55,890 bases of DNA, taken from positions 1 to 55,890 of IMG/VR virus record IMGVR_UViG_3300009507_000022. One strand, given 5' to 3'. This document shows positions 1 through 8,467 of this stretch, piece after piece. The position numbers and the translations under genes were made by a program. Origin of the DNA: a virus. How positions within the stretch are numbered: position 1 is the first letter of the stretch; the number at the start of each line of letters is the position of its first letter. The notes beneath the pieces were generated by a model that saw only the letters and a program-made list of their open reading frames with translations, made no database searches and had not been told where the DNA came from.

Positions 1-782
1 TTTTGTCCAAAGTTTACCTTTACAACATTACCTTTGTCGTTGTTTACATATACTTTGAACTTCTTAACATCACCTTGCATAATCTTACCAAGTTCAACTT
101 TTCTACCTTGGTATTCTGCTTCGTATAAATCTTTTGGAGTTTCGCCCTTATGTAAATTTAGTTTTTGAGAATACTCTCTCATAAACTTAACAAATTCTTT
201 GATGTCTTGTTCGTTCTCTACATCATACTCTTCAACCTCACCATAATCTGATACTGTTGAAATGTAATCTTCTGCTTTTGTAATCAAAGACTGAACCCAA
301 GGTTCTAAATCACCCTTACCTTGAAGTTTTGTAATGAGTGCCTGTGCTTTTCTGATTGAAGTTTCTAATTGGTCTACTGCCATATCAGAATCAGACTCAC
401 CACCTTCGTTTACCGATTCGTTAAACATAGTACCAGTTCTCCAATCGCCAGTATGTTTCTTTAATACTTTGTAAATCTTTTGTATTTCTGAATCATCATC
501 GTGTCCAGCTCCCAATTCTATACTTAACTCACCTTTAGTTATAGGATGTTTACTGATGTAAACTTTGATTTTACTATTAATCTTTCTAATATCAGATTGT
601 ATTTTTGATAATTGTTGTGGGGTTACTTCTTCGTTAGATTCGTTTACCGCAGAAAATGCATTAACATATGGATTAGATACAACCTTACCCAACTCTGGAG
701 TAAAACCATACTTCTCTTCCATAAAGTTTTTTACATTATGGTATTCTTCTCTGATTAGTTCTTTCAGTTGTTTTTCAGTCAT
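1..782 (-). CDS. Unknown protein, C-terminus cut by window edge; candidate capsid-internal protein
   Basis: The reading frame is open from an ATG at 782-780 to the first base of the window, giving about 260 residues with no stop, so the 3' end lies outside. The protein starts MTEKQLKELIREEYHNVK and is hydrophilic and charged, with no membrane segment. It contains NESVNEGG, in which VNE|G resembles the T4 prohead-protease cleavage pattern (I/L-x-E before G/A). The same ESVNE module recurs twice in the adjacent gene at 784-1449, and two copies share an identical 15-nt DNA sequence. The gene lies 1 nt downstream of that gene and is surely co-transcribed. A role inside the capsid is inferred from the motif only; no family was recognised. 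Confidence 0.75.
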   Translation of the reverse strand, partial: MTEKQLKELIREEYHNVKNFMEEKYGFTPELGKVVSNPYVNAFSAVNESNEEVTPQQLSKIQSDIRKINSKIKVYISKHPITKGELSIELGAGHDDDSEIQKIYKVLKKHTGDWRTGTMFNESVNEGGESDSDMAVDQLETSIRKAQALITKLQGKGDLEPWVQSLITKAEDYISTVSDYGEVEEYDVENEQDIKEFVKFMREYSQKLNLHKGETPKDLYEAEYQGRKVELGKIMQGDVKKFKVYVNNDKGNVVKVNFGQ

Positions 783-783
783 C

Positions 784-1449
784 TTACTTAAACTTTTTAA
801 TTAGTTTTACTTGAACTGAATTACCTGGCTTACCTGCGATTGCAGCTACCAATGCCATTCTTTCTGGAAGTTTACCAACCTTAACGTATTGATATACTTT
901 TTCAATGTCTAATTTGTTATCATCAACAAACTTTTGGATAGCATCTTTGTTCAAACCAGTCAAACCACCAATTTCCATTGCAGTTCTTGATGCTGCTTCG
1001 TTTACTGATTCAGCTACAAATCCTTTTTGTAAAAGAGCTTTTTTGAAAGTTTCTAAATCTTTTTTGTTTTTGAAAATTTGAACATCAAAGAAATCACTAC
1101 CATCTTTGTGTTTCTTAACACCATCGTGATAGTTTACTACATATTTTGATTTACCAACACCATAGTTGGTATTGAATCTCTTTTTACCTTCGTTTACCGA
1201 TTCAACAATCTTCACAGGAACTAAAGCAGTACCTTTATCGGTCAACTTCATTACATATGGAACTCCATCAATTACCGATTTGTAATCTTTGTGAGTTTTT
1301 GCCCACTCTTTTTTAGAGATGGTATTTGTAATCTTAAAAGATGCAGCTTCGGATTTAGGAACACAATTAGGAACTTCTTTACCATTCTTCTTTTTCATTC
1401 CTACCATCTCGTAGTCATCCCAACACGGGCCTTCTTCTTTTAGTCTCAT
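784..1449 (-). CDS. Unknown protein with repeated ESVNE(G/A) modules
   Basis: A 221-aa protein starting MRLKEEGPCWDD, with a clear Shine-Dalgarno (aaggagcatca) before the ATG. The N-terminal part carries GPCWDDYEMVGMKKKNGKEV followed by PNCVP, a Cys/Trp/Lys segment that I recall from marine T4-like phage proteins (memory, not searched). ESVNEG and ESVNEA follow, each close to the T4 prohead-protease pattern, and could divide the chain into three pieces. The last 70 residues look like a small helical domain. It sits between two other unknown genes with spacings of 9 nt or less. A packaged, protease-processed protein is the best guess; the function is unknown. Confidence 0.75.
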   Translation of the reverse strand: MRLKEEGPCWDDYEMVGMKKKNGKEVPNCVPKSEAASFKITNTISKKEWAKTHKDYKSVIDGVPYVMKLTDKGTALVPVKIVESVNEGKKRFNTNYGVGKSKYVVNYHDGVKKHKDGSDFFDVQIFKNKKDLETFKKALLQKGFVAESVNEAASRTAMEIGGLTGLNKDAIQKFVDDNKLDIEKVYQYVKVGKLPERMALVAAIAGKPGNSVQVKLIKKFK

Positions 1450-1458
1450 TGATGCTCC

Positions 1459-1758
1459 TTAATTGATATATGCGTTAAGTTCGTATCCGTTCTTCATACC
1501 ATACACTTGAATCTGAAGTGCTTTTCTTTGTAGTTTACCACCTTTAAGTAGACCTACTGTGAAACGAGTGTCCTTACCTACTGATGGTCTTGAACGAACA
1601 TTCTTACCACCCATTGCAATTTGAGATTGCCAATCATCTTCATCGATTTCGTATCCACGTTTTTCAGCAAACTTTTTTGCTTCTTCTGCAGCATCAGTAA
1701 ACGATTTGTGGTATACTTTATAATCTGCTTCTTTTAAAAGTGACTTTAACTTAATCAT
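1459..1758 (-). CDS. Small protein with T4-type capsid-targeting N-terminus
   Basis: A 99-aa protein starting MIKLKSLLKEADY. The first ten residues form a short amphipathic segment ending LLKE|A, which resembles the capsid-targeting sequence of T4 internal proteins (such as MKTYQEFIAEA) cut by the prohead protease after Glu. The remaining 89 residues are charged, with a helix followed by probable beta strands (FTVGLLKGG, IQVYGMKNGYELNAYIN). The RBS ataaggatttctg precedes the ATG. The neighbour at 1768 starts in the same way. From the family precedent I infer that it is co-packaged in the prohead and trimmed after residue 10. The mature function is unknown. Confidence 0.8.
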   Translation of the reverse strand: MIKLKSLLKEADYKVYHKSFTDAAEEAKKFAEKRGYEIDEDDWQSQIAMGGKNVRSRPSVGKDTRFTVGLLKGGKLQRKALQIQVYGMKNGYELNAYIN

Positions 1759-1767
1759 CAGAAATCC

Positions 1768-2526
1768 TTATTTTTTATATACAGACTCTTTAAAGATTCT
1801 CATACCGGCATTTTCTACCAATGTCTCAACCTTTTGTCCTAATGGTCTACCAATAGTCATTGAGATGTAGAATCCCATTGCGTTTACAATGTCTTTACCA
1901 TCCCACTTACAAATATTTGCAACGTCAGGACCCAAGTCGTAGTGATACATTTCCTCAAGGTCTTTCATTCCTTGTGGGTCACCTTCGTATTTTGCTTTAG
2001 GGAACAATTTAGCAACACCCTTTGCTTCACTATGGAAGTTGGCATCAGTCAAGGCACCCATCAAAATGTGCATTACTGCCCATTGGTGATTTGCGCCACC
2101 TTTTCTTAAATCTTTAAGATTTTTATCTAAAAGTTGTTTAACCTTTTTGTTCATCCCAGCATCTTCATTAAGAAAACTTTCTACGATTGATTTTAAGTTC
2201 ATATCACTCTCCGTTGATTCTAACATCTTTAACAATTTGTCATCTTTAATAATAAATGTATATCCAGCTTGATGCCCATATGGGTCATTTTCAAATTCAA
2301 GACCAGTTTTCTTTTTTAGATAAACTGCCGTAGTATTTCTAAACTCTGCATCAGCTAATCTTGGATTTGAACTTTTACGAAGGATATCTTCAATCGCATC
2401 TAAATCTTTAGATGACTTTGGTATAAGGTTAATCTGACCATTCTTGAATGATGTATAAAATTCAACCTTTACACCACCATAAGTGAATTTGGCCTTACCT
2501 TCTGATAACAACGATGTTAGTTTCAT
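1768..2526 (-). CDS. Unknown two-domain protein with capsid-targeting N-terminus
   Basis: A 252-aa protein starting MKLTSLLSEGKAKF. The segment SLLSE|G fits the T4-type capsid-targeting and cleavage motif (L-x-E|G). A domain of about 110 residues follows, then a hinge with ESFLNEDAG, which contains a second L-N-E site followed by D, then a helical C-terminal domain containing NHQWAVMHILMGALTDANFH. The start overlaps the stop of the upstream gene as ATGA, indicating translational coupling. Neither domain was recognised. A packaged internal protein, possibly cut into two, is inferred from the motif. Confidence 0.8.
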   Translation of the reverse strand: MKLTSLLSEGKAKFTYGGVKVEFYTSFKNGQINLIPKSSKDLDAIEDILRKSSNPRLADAEFRNTTAVYLKKKTGLEFENDPYGHQAGYTFIIKDDKLLKMLESTESDMNLKSIVESFLNEDAGMNKKVKQLLDKNLKDLRKGGANHQWAVMHILMGALTDANFHSEAKGVAKLFPKAKYEGDPQGMKDLEEMYHYDLGPDVANICKWDGKDIVNAMGFYISMTIGRPLGQKVETLVENAGMRIFKESVYKK

Positions 2527-3104
2527 TCTTTGTTCTCCAACTTCTGAATAAAGTTCTCTTTAAACATACGGAACTCATTCTCTATTTTTTCTTCCATCTC
2601 TTCCCAAGTCGTACCATCCCATTCCTCAATCGAACCATCTTCGTTGATGTAGCGGGCTTTGATAGCCAGTTTTAGAGCTTCTTTCTCAAGTTCAGCTTGT
2701 TTTAACCAAGCTTTACCATTGTCCAACATTTTTTGTCGTTCATACTCTTCGTACTTACCCTCAATCTTTAATTGATGTTCCATATCAATTACACAATCAA
2801 AGCACATTCCGTGAATGGCTTTCATCTTGAGGTCATTACGCTTGGGGTTTGTACAAGTACAAACATCCTTACGACATTTAGGGAATGTGTTGATGTCATT
2901 TCTCAACTCTGAAAGTTTACCAAGTTTAACCTTGTATCCTTTCTTTTGTTCCCAAATATTTCCTTCACCATCAGTCCATTGGTCACCAACTTCCCTTTTG
3001 ATAAAGTCCGTACTCTCTCCAAAAGCAACCGTGTTTTTGGTTTGAGTTCGGTGATTTCCAGCAATCATTTCTTTGACTGCTTTAATATTTTGCAATTTTG
3101 CCAT
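2523..3104 (-). CDS. Cysteine-rich probable zinc-binding protein
   Basis: A 193-aa protein starting MAKLQNIKAVKEM. The centre carries a cysteine set, CRKDVCTCTNP followed about 20 residues later by HGMCFDCVIDMEH, that could bind one zinc (Cys/His knuckle). The C-terminal third is strongly helical and acidic (EEWDGTTWEEMEEKIENEF). A segment GDQWTDGEGNIWEQKKGYK near residue 40 looks like a small beta hairpin. It is the first gene after a weak TATACTTA-type promoter and overlaps the following gene by 4 nt. Zinc binding is inferred from cysteine spacing; the function is unknown. Confidence 0.75.
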   Translation of the reverse strand: MAKLQNIKAVKEMIAGNHRTQTKNTVAFGESTDFIKREVGDQWTDGEGNIWEQKKGYKVKLGKLSELRNDINTFPKCRKDVCTCTNPKRNDLKMKAIHGMCFDCVIDMEHQLKIEGKYEEYERQKMLDNGKAWLKQAELEKEALKLAIKARYINEDGSIEEWDGTTWEEMEEKIENEFRMFKENFIQKLENKE

Positions 3105-3130
3105 AACTCTTTTGTATAGTTTTACTACTA

Positions 3131-3159
3131 TAAGTATATTAGAAATACATTAAACCCAA
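3131..3159 (-). promoter_or_regulatory. Weak Bacteroidota-type promoter
   Basis: Reading the minus strand, TTG at 3159-3157 is followed after 18 nt by TATACTTA at 3138-3131, close to the Bacteroidota form TTTG-19-TAnnTTTG. It lies about 27 nt before the ATG at 3104 and overlaps the end of the upstream gene. The match is imperfect. Confidence 0.35.
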
Positions 3160-5439
3160 GATTTGGTTTAGTGATGCAAATGTACCTGTAAGTTTCATTG
3201 TGTATCCTTTGTAAGTAAATACAATACCCTCGTTTGGTACAATCTTATCTCTACCACCAACTGCGTTTAATCTTTCTAATTCCATTTTTAATTTTGCAAT
3301 CTTTTTTGGGTCACCTGACTTTTTAACATCACCGATGGTTTTGTCAAGTCTCTTCTGCATATCTCTCAATGCGCCATCAGGATTAACCGTGAGTGCTGAA
3401 GACATAAATGATAGAACCTCTGCGCCTACACCCAAGAAGATATCTTCAAACTTACGAAGATTATCTTTTGAGATTTTTGCCTGGTCAATCTTATCAGTTT
3501 TTTGTGCCCAATCTAATGTTTTCTTATCTGAAATGTTTTTACTATCCAAACGGAATCCTTTGTCGTAGAATGCCCATCTCTTTACCAATCCCATTTTGGT
3601 TTTGTTGTCCAAAGTAGTTGGTGAGTTTTTATCAACATACTCTTCCCACCATCTTTGATGATATTCAGCCACACCATCACTATCTTTAAGTTTGAACTCT
3701 TTTTGTACTTTGGATAGTTGACCAAAGAACTTTGATTTCATTTTTGATAGTTCTTGGTTTTGTGGAAGTTTTACCACAGGAGGGCCTTGGATGGTATACT
3801 TTGATTGAACATGAGCATTCACTTGTTTAATCATACCGGCAAGGATTCTTGCATCAGAGGTGTCTGCTCCAATTGCCTCACCCTTTTCATTGTATTCCAT
3901 TGTTCCGTGGAAAACTAATAGTGGTTGACCGTATGGTACTACATTAACTGACTCCGGCCAGATGACTTCAATGTTCATAAATTTTGAACCATCTTTGAAG
4001 ACTTTCTCTTTTTGTGCATCTGATAGTTTTGAAATAGCTGATTCCAAATCTCTCATTGCGAAGTTATACGCATCGGTCAAACCCCCTCTATTAGCAAACT
4101 TATCTGAAACACCTTTGATGTCCAATGCGTTAAGTCCCCTATCTTTGAGATGTGATTTATTTCTTGCAGCGATGATGCCTCTATCTTTTCTATATGAGAT
4201 AGCAAGTGCTTGTCCATCGGTTTTTTCTCTGGTAAATTCCAACTTACCATTTAGTGCTTTGTCGATGATAATTTTTAAATCACCGAAGGTTAATCCAAGT
4301 TCAGTATCAAATGGGTGATTCATGTGACCATATGCACCACCCTCGTTAAGGATACCTTCTTTAAGGTTGTTCTTTTTAGCTTTTTGCTTTTCGGTATCAA
4401 TTTTTGGAGTAAGGTTGTCGATTTCTTTTGGTTCTGCAAATTTAACAAACTCCATACCTAAACGAAGTGCGACTCTCTTAATGTGCTTTGCCCATTTAGT
4501 ATAACCAGGACGACCTGTGATGTCTTTACCATATCGTTTGGTCTGACCATCCATCGTGTCACCTGTTGGGAAGAATGATACACCCAAACGACCTGGACCT
4601 TTTGGATATTCGGTGGAAGTAATATTTTCCATCGAATCATCATCCATTAAATACGATACAATATCCCAACCTAATTTCCCAACAACATCATCCATTTCAG
4701 CACGAAATGTATTCATATTACCATAGAAAGCGCCAGGACCGTCATCCACCATACTTCTACCGATTGGTGAAACCGATGAACCTTCTTTTATAATTTCATT
4801 AATATCAATTGTTTGTAAGAATGACTCCATTACAGACTCAACCTTTGACATACGACCTGATACTAAATTAAAAATCTTTTGGTCAAACTTTGGGTATACT
4901 GATTTGAAAAACTTAATTCTTTTTTGTTCATCTGGCTCCGACATACCTTTGCGAACTTCAGTACCAGAAATACCACGACCTTGTGGTGGTACGATGTAAA
5001 CATATCCGTTATCTTTCATTGGAAGTGATGTATCACCCTTATATGGTTGGAAGAATCTTCCCTTACCCATACCCAATCTACCAGCATCTTTCTCACCAAC
5101 TACCGTGACAAACGCAGTTGTGTTCTCATCAAACTTTCCAAGAATTTCTTTTGGAGCGTATGGATTCTTTACTTGGTATATTTTATTTTTTGGAATACCA
5201 AACATCGTAGTCATTATCTGAACTTTTTCCTTAAATCGGAATGGTGACTTTGGTAATTCTACTTTATCAGAAGTTCCAATATAGACATTATCTTTACCAA
5301 ACTTTTTTACCAAATGTTGGTATACGGCGTTGTGACCTGAATGGAATGGGTGAAACCTACCTACATAGGTTACCACGGTTTTCTTAACATCTTCAGTTAA
5401 GATTGATTCTTTTACCCACTCGTTTATAAGCTTTCCCAT
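3139..5439 (-). CDS. NMN-adenylyltransferase-like domain fused to ligase-like domain
   Basis: A 766-aa protein. Residues 22-165 are a HIGH-type nucleotidyltransferase: GRFHPFHSGH at 27-36 (HxGH site) and ISGTEVR at 157-163 (the ISSTxxR-like motif), as in NMN/pantetheine adenylyltransferases. Residues 400-766 carry covalent-nucleotidyltransferase (ligase) motifs in order: EKTDGQAL with KTDG at 406-409 (motif I lysine), FMNIEVIWPE near 466 (motif III), NEGIVF near 735 (motif IV) and KLTG near 748 (motif V). The linker 220-361 was not recognised. IIKE|G at 219/220, LKE|G at 361/362 and LNE|G at 366/367 match the T4 prohead-protease pattern and fall between the domains; the N-terminus contains SILTE|D. 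A plausible role is nicotinamide-nucleotide or nucleic-acid repair, perhaps as a packaged polyprotein. The substrate is unknown. Confidence 0.8.
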   Translation of the reverse strand: MGKLINEWVKESILTEDVKKTVVTYVGRFHPFHSGHNAVYQHLVKKFGKDNVYIGTSDKVELPKSPFRFKEKVQIMTTMFGIPKNKIYQVKNPYAPKEILGKFDENTTAFVTVVGEKDAGRLGMGKGRFFQPYKGDTSLPMKDNGYVYIVPPQGRGISGTEVRKGMSEPDEQKRIKFFKSVYPKFDQKIFNLVSGRMSKVESVMESFLQTIDINEIIKEGSSVSPIGRSMVDDGPGAFYGNMNTFRAEMDDVVGKLGWDIVSYLMDDDSMENITSTEYPKGPGRLGVSFFPTGDTMDGQTKRYGKDITGRPGYTKWAKHIKRVALRLGMEFVKFAEPKEIDNLTPKIDTEKQKAKKNNLKEGILNEGGAYGHMNHPFDTELGLTFGDLKIIIDKALNGKLEFTREKTDGQALAISYRKDRGIIAARNKSHLKDRGLNALDIKGVSDKFANRGGLTDAYNFAMRDLESAISKLSDAQKEKVFKDGSKFMNIEVIWPESVNVVPYGQPLLVFHGTMEYNEKGEAIGADTSDARILAGMIKQVNAHVQSKYTIQGPPVVKLPQNQELSKMKSKFFGQLSKVQKEFKLKDSDGVAEYHQRWWEEYVDKNSPTTLDNKTKMGLVKRWAFYDKGFRLDSKNISDKKTLDWAQKTDKIDQAKISKDNLRKFEDIFLGVGAEVLSFMSSALTVNPDGALRDMQKRLDKTIGDVKKSGDPKKIAKLKMELERLNAVGGRDKIVPNEGIVFTYKGYTMKLTGTFASLNQILGLMYF

Positions 5440-5447
5440 AATAATAA

Positions 5448-8447
5448 TTATCCTCTACTCTGACTTAACTCAATTTTTAGTTGATTTACTTCATCAGAAA
5501 GTTCTTGTATCGCTTTAATCATCGGAGATATTAGTTCAGTATATCGTAATCCCATCATAGACCCTGTTGTAATTCCTGCAAAATCTAAAGTGGTTTTATC
5601 AAACTGACCCAATGATGAACTCAACTCTTGAGCAATTAACCCATAGTGGGTTCTCGTTTTACCAACCCAATTATAACTCACAGGTCGTAGTTCGTTTACA
5701 AACGATAATCCTAAATCTGAAGATGTAATATTTTCCTTTTGAGTTACATCGGATGTTTGTATTGTACCATTTGTTGCGTAAACATCATCCCATCGTGCAT
5801 CCGGAACTCCTGTACTAACACTTGCTATTTGACCAAGGTCATATGTGTTATCTCTACCGGGAATAAAGTTTCCGTGATGTGCCGTTCCATACTTTGTTGT
5901 GGATAATGATGATTGGTCAAATTGTAATCCTTTTACAAACAATGCCTCGGAAGAAGCTGCTTTTACAAGTCTTATTTCACCAAGCCTCATCCAATTTACC
6001 GTACCGCCACCGCTGGCACTTTGGGCATACCAACTTATTTTAATTCTAAACTGATTTCTGATTGTGAGTGTAGTTCCGGATACGGATACTAACGCATCAA
6101 GGATTGGTACGTTTATAGATAACCACTCGGCAGCGTTTAGTGATGTTATTTCAAATCTTTTCCAAACAGCACTTGTGGTAGGGTGTTTAATTTCAACTCG
6201 TACAGTTGGGCCAAATCCACCAAACGAAGAGCCAAATTTTGCGGCCGTTTGTAAAACCAACCCATTTAATGATTCAAGCCCAATCAAACTTGATGGTAGG
6301 GTAATCACTTCACTTAAAATTGAAAAATCGGATGTTTCTCCTATACCCGAGTTTCCTGCTGAAAATATTACGTTATCAACGGTAGCGTCTGTGGTGTATT
6401 CTTCTGGATATCCCGTTGGCATCCCAATAGCATTCAACCCAATATTACCTTTTATATCAGACCACTTTTTAAAAGTAGGTGGTTCTGTATTTGATACATC
6501 ACTACCATCAACTGCCTTTGTGTACTTTGATGCGTATAATATAGTTCCGTGAAATGTAGATGTAGCAGTTGAACCAGAGTCACACGTCCAAGTTAAGTTA
6601 CCATAAGATATGGTACTACCAATAGTACCAACATTTACTTTTGACCCACCGTACGCCCAAGATGATGTAATGTCGGCGGATGAGGTTACCCACGATTCCA
6701 ATATGTACTCATTACTACTATCTTTTGCAATAGTACCTACAACTTGTACATCATCAAAACGACCCACTTGTGCAATAATGTTACCATCTATCTTTGCATT
6801 CGATGCGGTGATGTGTCCGTTTGATTTTAAAATCAATAAATCATTTGATGAATTGATTTGCGTTTCACTAACTTCAAATCCACCAATAACTGCTTCACCA
6901 TCTTTTGGATTTAAATGAAAGAATGATGAACTAATTTCTATATTACCACCGGACCCGCTGATAAATTGTGTATCATCAGTACCTATAAAAAATTCATCCG
7001 TAATAACTTTTAATTGACCACCATCATGAGTTGTGAAATAAAAACTGGACGACCCACCTTCAGATACCATTTCCATACCAACTCCAGGATATTGGTCATC
7101 TCCTAATTGTAGATTACCACTACCACTCCAAATAAGGAATCCACCGGCACCTTTTCCAAGTGAAGCTGATGTGAATCCATTATATCCTATTGACTTTAGA
7201 TAACCACTTGAGTGACCTGCCATCTCAATACCAGTTCCAATAGCGTTACCAATATGGAATGACCCACTAATCAAAGATTGGTCACCGCCAATGTATACGT
7301 TACCACCTTCAAATACAATATCTTCGACCACAAGTTCAGTTGATGATACTTCACCTACTGAATTTAAAAATTGTAATTTTAAGCTTTTTGGGTCTTTTAG
7401 GTGTTCCGTTGGGATTGGAACTTTATATGATAACGATGGTGTATTTTCTACTTTAGTATTACCAATCAAATCATAATCAGCATTGGTAAGACCTTGTGAC
7501 TTAATCAATGTGTTTATAGAATCAATTCTCCCCACAATAGGTTTTACATTTGTAAGTGTAAAATTTGCAAATGCAATTTGGTTTTGTGTAGAGGTGTCGG
7601 AGCCAGTTGAGTAGTATTCTATATTTACTTCAAGAGTACCATCGGAGTATTCGTATGTATGTATTGAACCATCGCTACGATTATCACTTGCTGTAATTGG
7701 TGTGTTAATCCTCATTATTGTTGAGGACGCCACTTCAGTTATACTGGCTGTAAATTGTGTGGGTTGTGGTTGACCACCACCAAGTCGTGGGAACAATGTT
7801 GGAATGTTTACTGCATAAACAGTACCACCAACCATTTCTGCATTAAAGTTTGATAATGCGTCGTATTCTAAAGTAGTTGTGTCACCAAACGTAGACTTTT
7901 TATAATATACCTCACTATTTGCAATTGTTTTAGTGAGTTTACTATTGGATACCTTTTTATTAGTAAAGGTCTCAATACTTGAAGATACGTTTACTCGTGG
8001 TAATAACGTAGAATTAAATACAATATTTGATACAGACTTTCTACTCTTATTTACATCAATCTTACGAGACCATCTAACAAGATTACCATCAGGCAGAGTA
8101 CCTAATAAAATAATTTGAGCAGTTCCGTTTGGAGTATTATAATTACGATTTTCAGGAAGGTCATATATCCAAACTGAAATTAATCTACCTTTGTCTTCTT
8201 CCTTGTATTTTGGAATTTCCCAGTAGATTGGCCTCTCATTTGAATCAAGAACCTCAATTTCAATTTTTGTATTTGGTAAAAACGCACCATCAACGGGACG
8301 TATCTTAAACGAGTTTTTACCCTCACCAAGATACTTTGGAAAATCAACAACACCAAAAAATTCAGCAGATTCAGGAGAGTTGTCCTCTATGCCAACCTTT
8401 TGTGATTTAAGATATATCTTTGATTTCTTCTTTAATTCCAGTGCCAT
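5448..8447 (-). CDS. Tail fibre or spike with C-terminal S74 intramolecular chaperone
   Basis: A 999-aa protein. The C-terminal 110 residues match the Peptidase_S74 chaperone: SDVTQKENI (Ser and Lys of the self-cleaving dyad), LSFVNELRPVSYNW, HYGLIAQEL, and a final coiled coil AIQELSDEVNQLKIEL that holds the trimer together before release. The rest is Ser/Thr/Gly-rich beta structure, including a segment of short hydrophobic repeats around residues 380-560 (SGSFHIGNAIGTG, GAGGFLIWSGSGNLQLGDDQ) of the kind seen in beta-helical fibres. It follows the nuclease gene by 20 nt, with a TATTTATA-type motif between. Host receptor binding is the expected role; the exact position on the virion cannot be read from sequence. 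Confidence 0.88.
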   Translation of the reverse strand: MALELKKKSKIYLKSQKVGIEDNSPESAEFFGVVDFPKYLGEGKNSFKIRPVDGAFLPNTKIEIEVLDSNERPIYWEIPKYKEEDKGRLISVWIYDLPENRNYNTPNGTAQIILLGTLPDGNLVRWSRKIDVNKSRKSVSNIVFNSTLLPRVNVSSSIETFTNKKVSNSKLTKTIANSEVYYKKSTFGDTTTLEYDALSNFNAEMVGGTVYAVNIPTLFPRLGGGQPQPTQFTASITEVASSTIMRINTPITASDNRSDGSIHTYEYSDGTLEVNIEYYSTGSDTSTQNQIAFANFTLTNVKPIVGRIDSINTLIKSQGLTNADYDLIGNTKVENTPSLSYKVPIPTEHLKDPKSLKLQFLNSVGEVSSTELVVEDIVFEGGNVYIGGDQSLISGSFHIGNAIGTGIEMAGHSSGYLKSIGYNGFTSASLGKGAGGFLIWSGSGNLQLGDDQYPGVGMEMVSEGGSSSFYFTTHDGGQLKVITDEFFIGTDDTQFISGSGGNIEISSSFFHLNPKDGEAVIGGFEVSETQINSSNDLLILKSNGHITASNAKIDGNIIAQVGRFDDVQVVGTIAKDSSNEYILESWVTSSADITSSWAYGGSKVNVGTIGSTISYGNLTWTCDSGSTATSTFHGTILYASKYTKAVDGSDVSNTEPPTFKKWSDIKGNIGLNAIGMPTGYPEEYTTDATVDNVIFSAGNSGIGETSDFSILSEVITLPSSLIGLESLNGLVLQTAAKFGSSFGGFGPTVRVEIKHPTTSAVWKRFEITSLNAAEWLSINVPILDALVSVSGTTLTIRNQFRIKISWYAQSASGGGTVNWMRLGEIRLVKAASSEALFVKGLQFDQSSLSTTKYGTAHHGNFIPGRDNTYDLGQIASVSTGVPDARWDDVYATNGTIQTSDVTQKENITSSDLGLSFVNELRPVSYNWVGKTRTHYGLIAQELSSSLGQFDKTTLDFAGITTGSMMGLRYTELISPMIKAIQELSDEVNQLKIELSQSRG

Positions 8448-8467
8448 TAACGGACTCCATCACTTTC

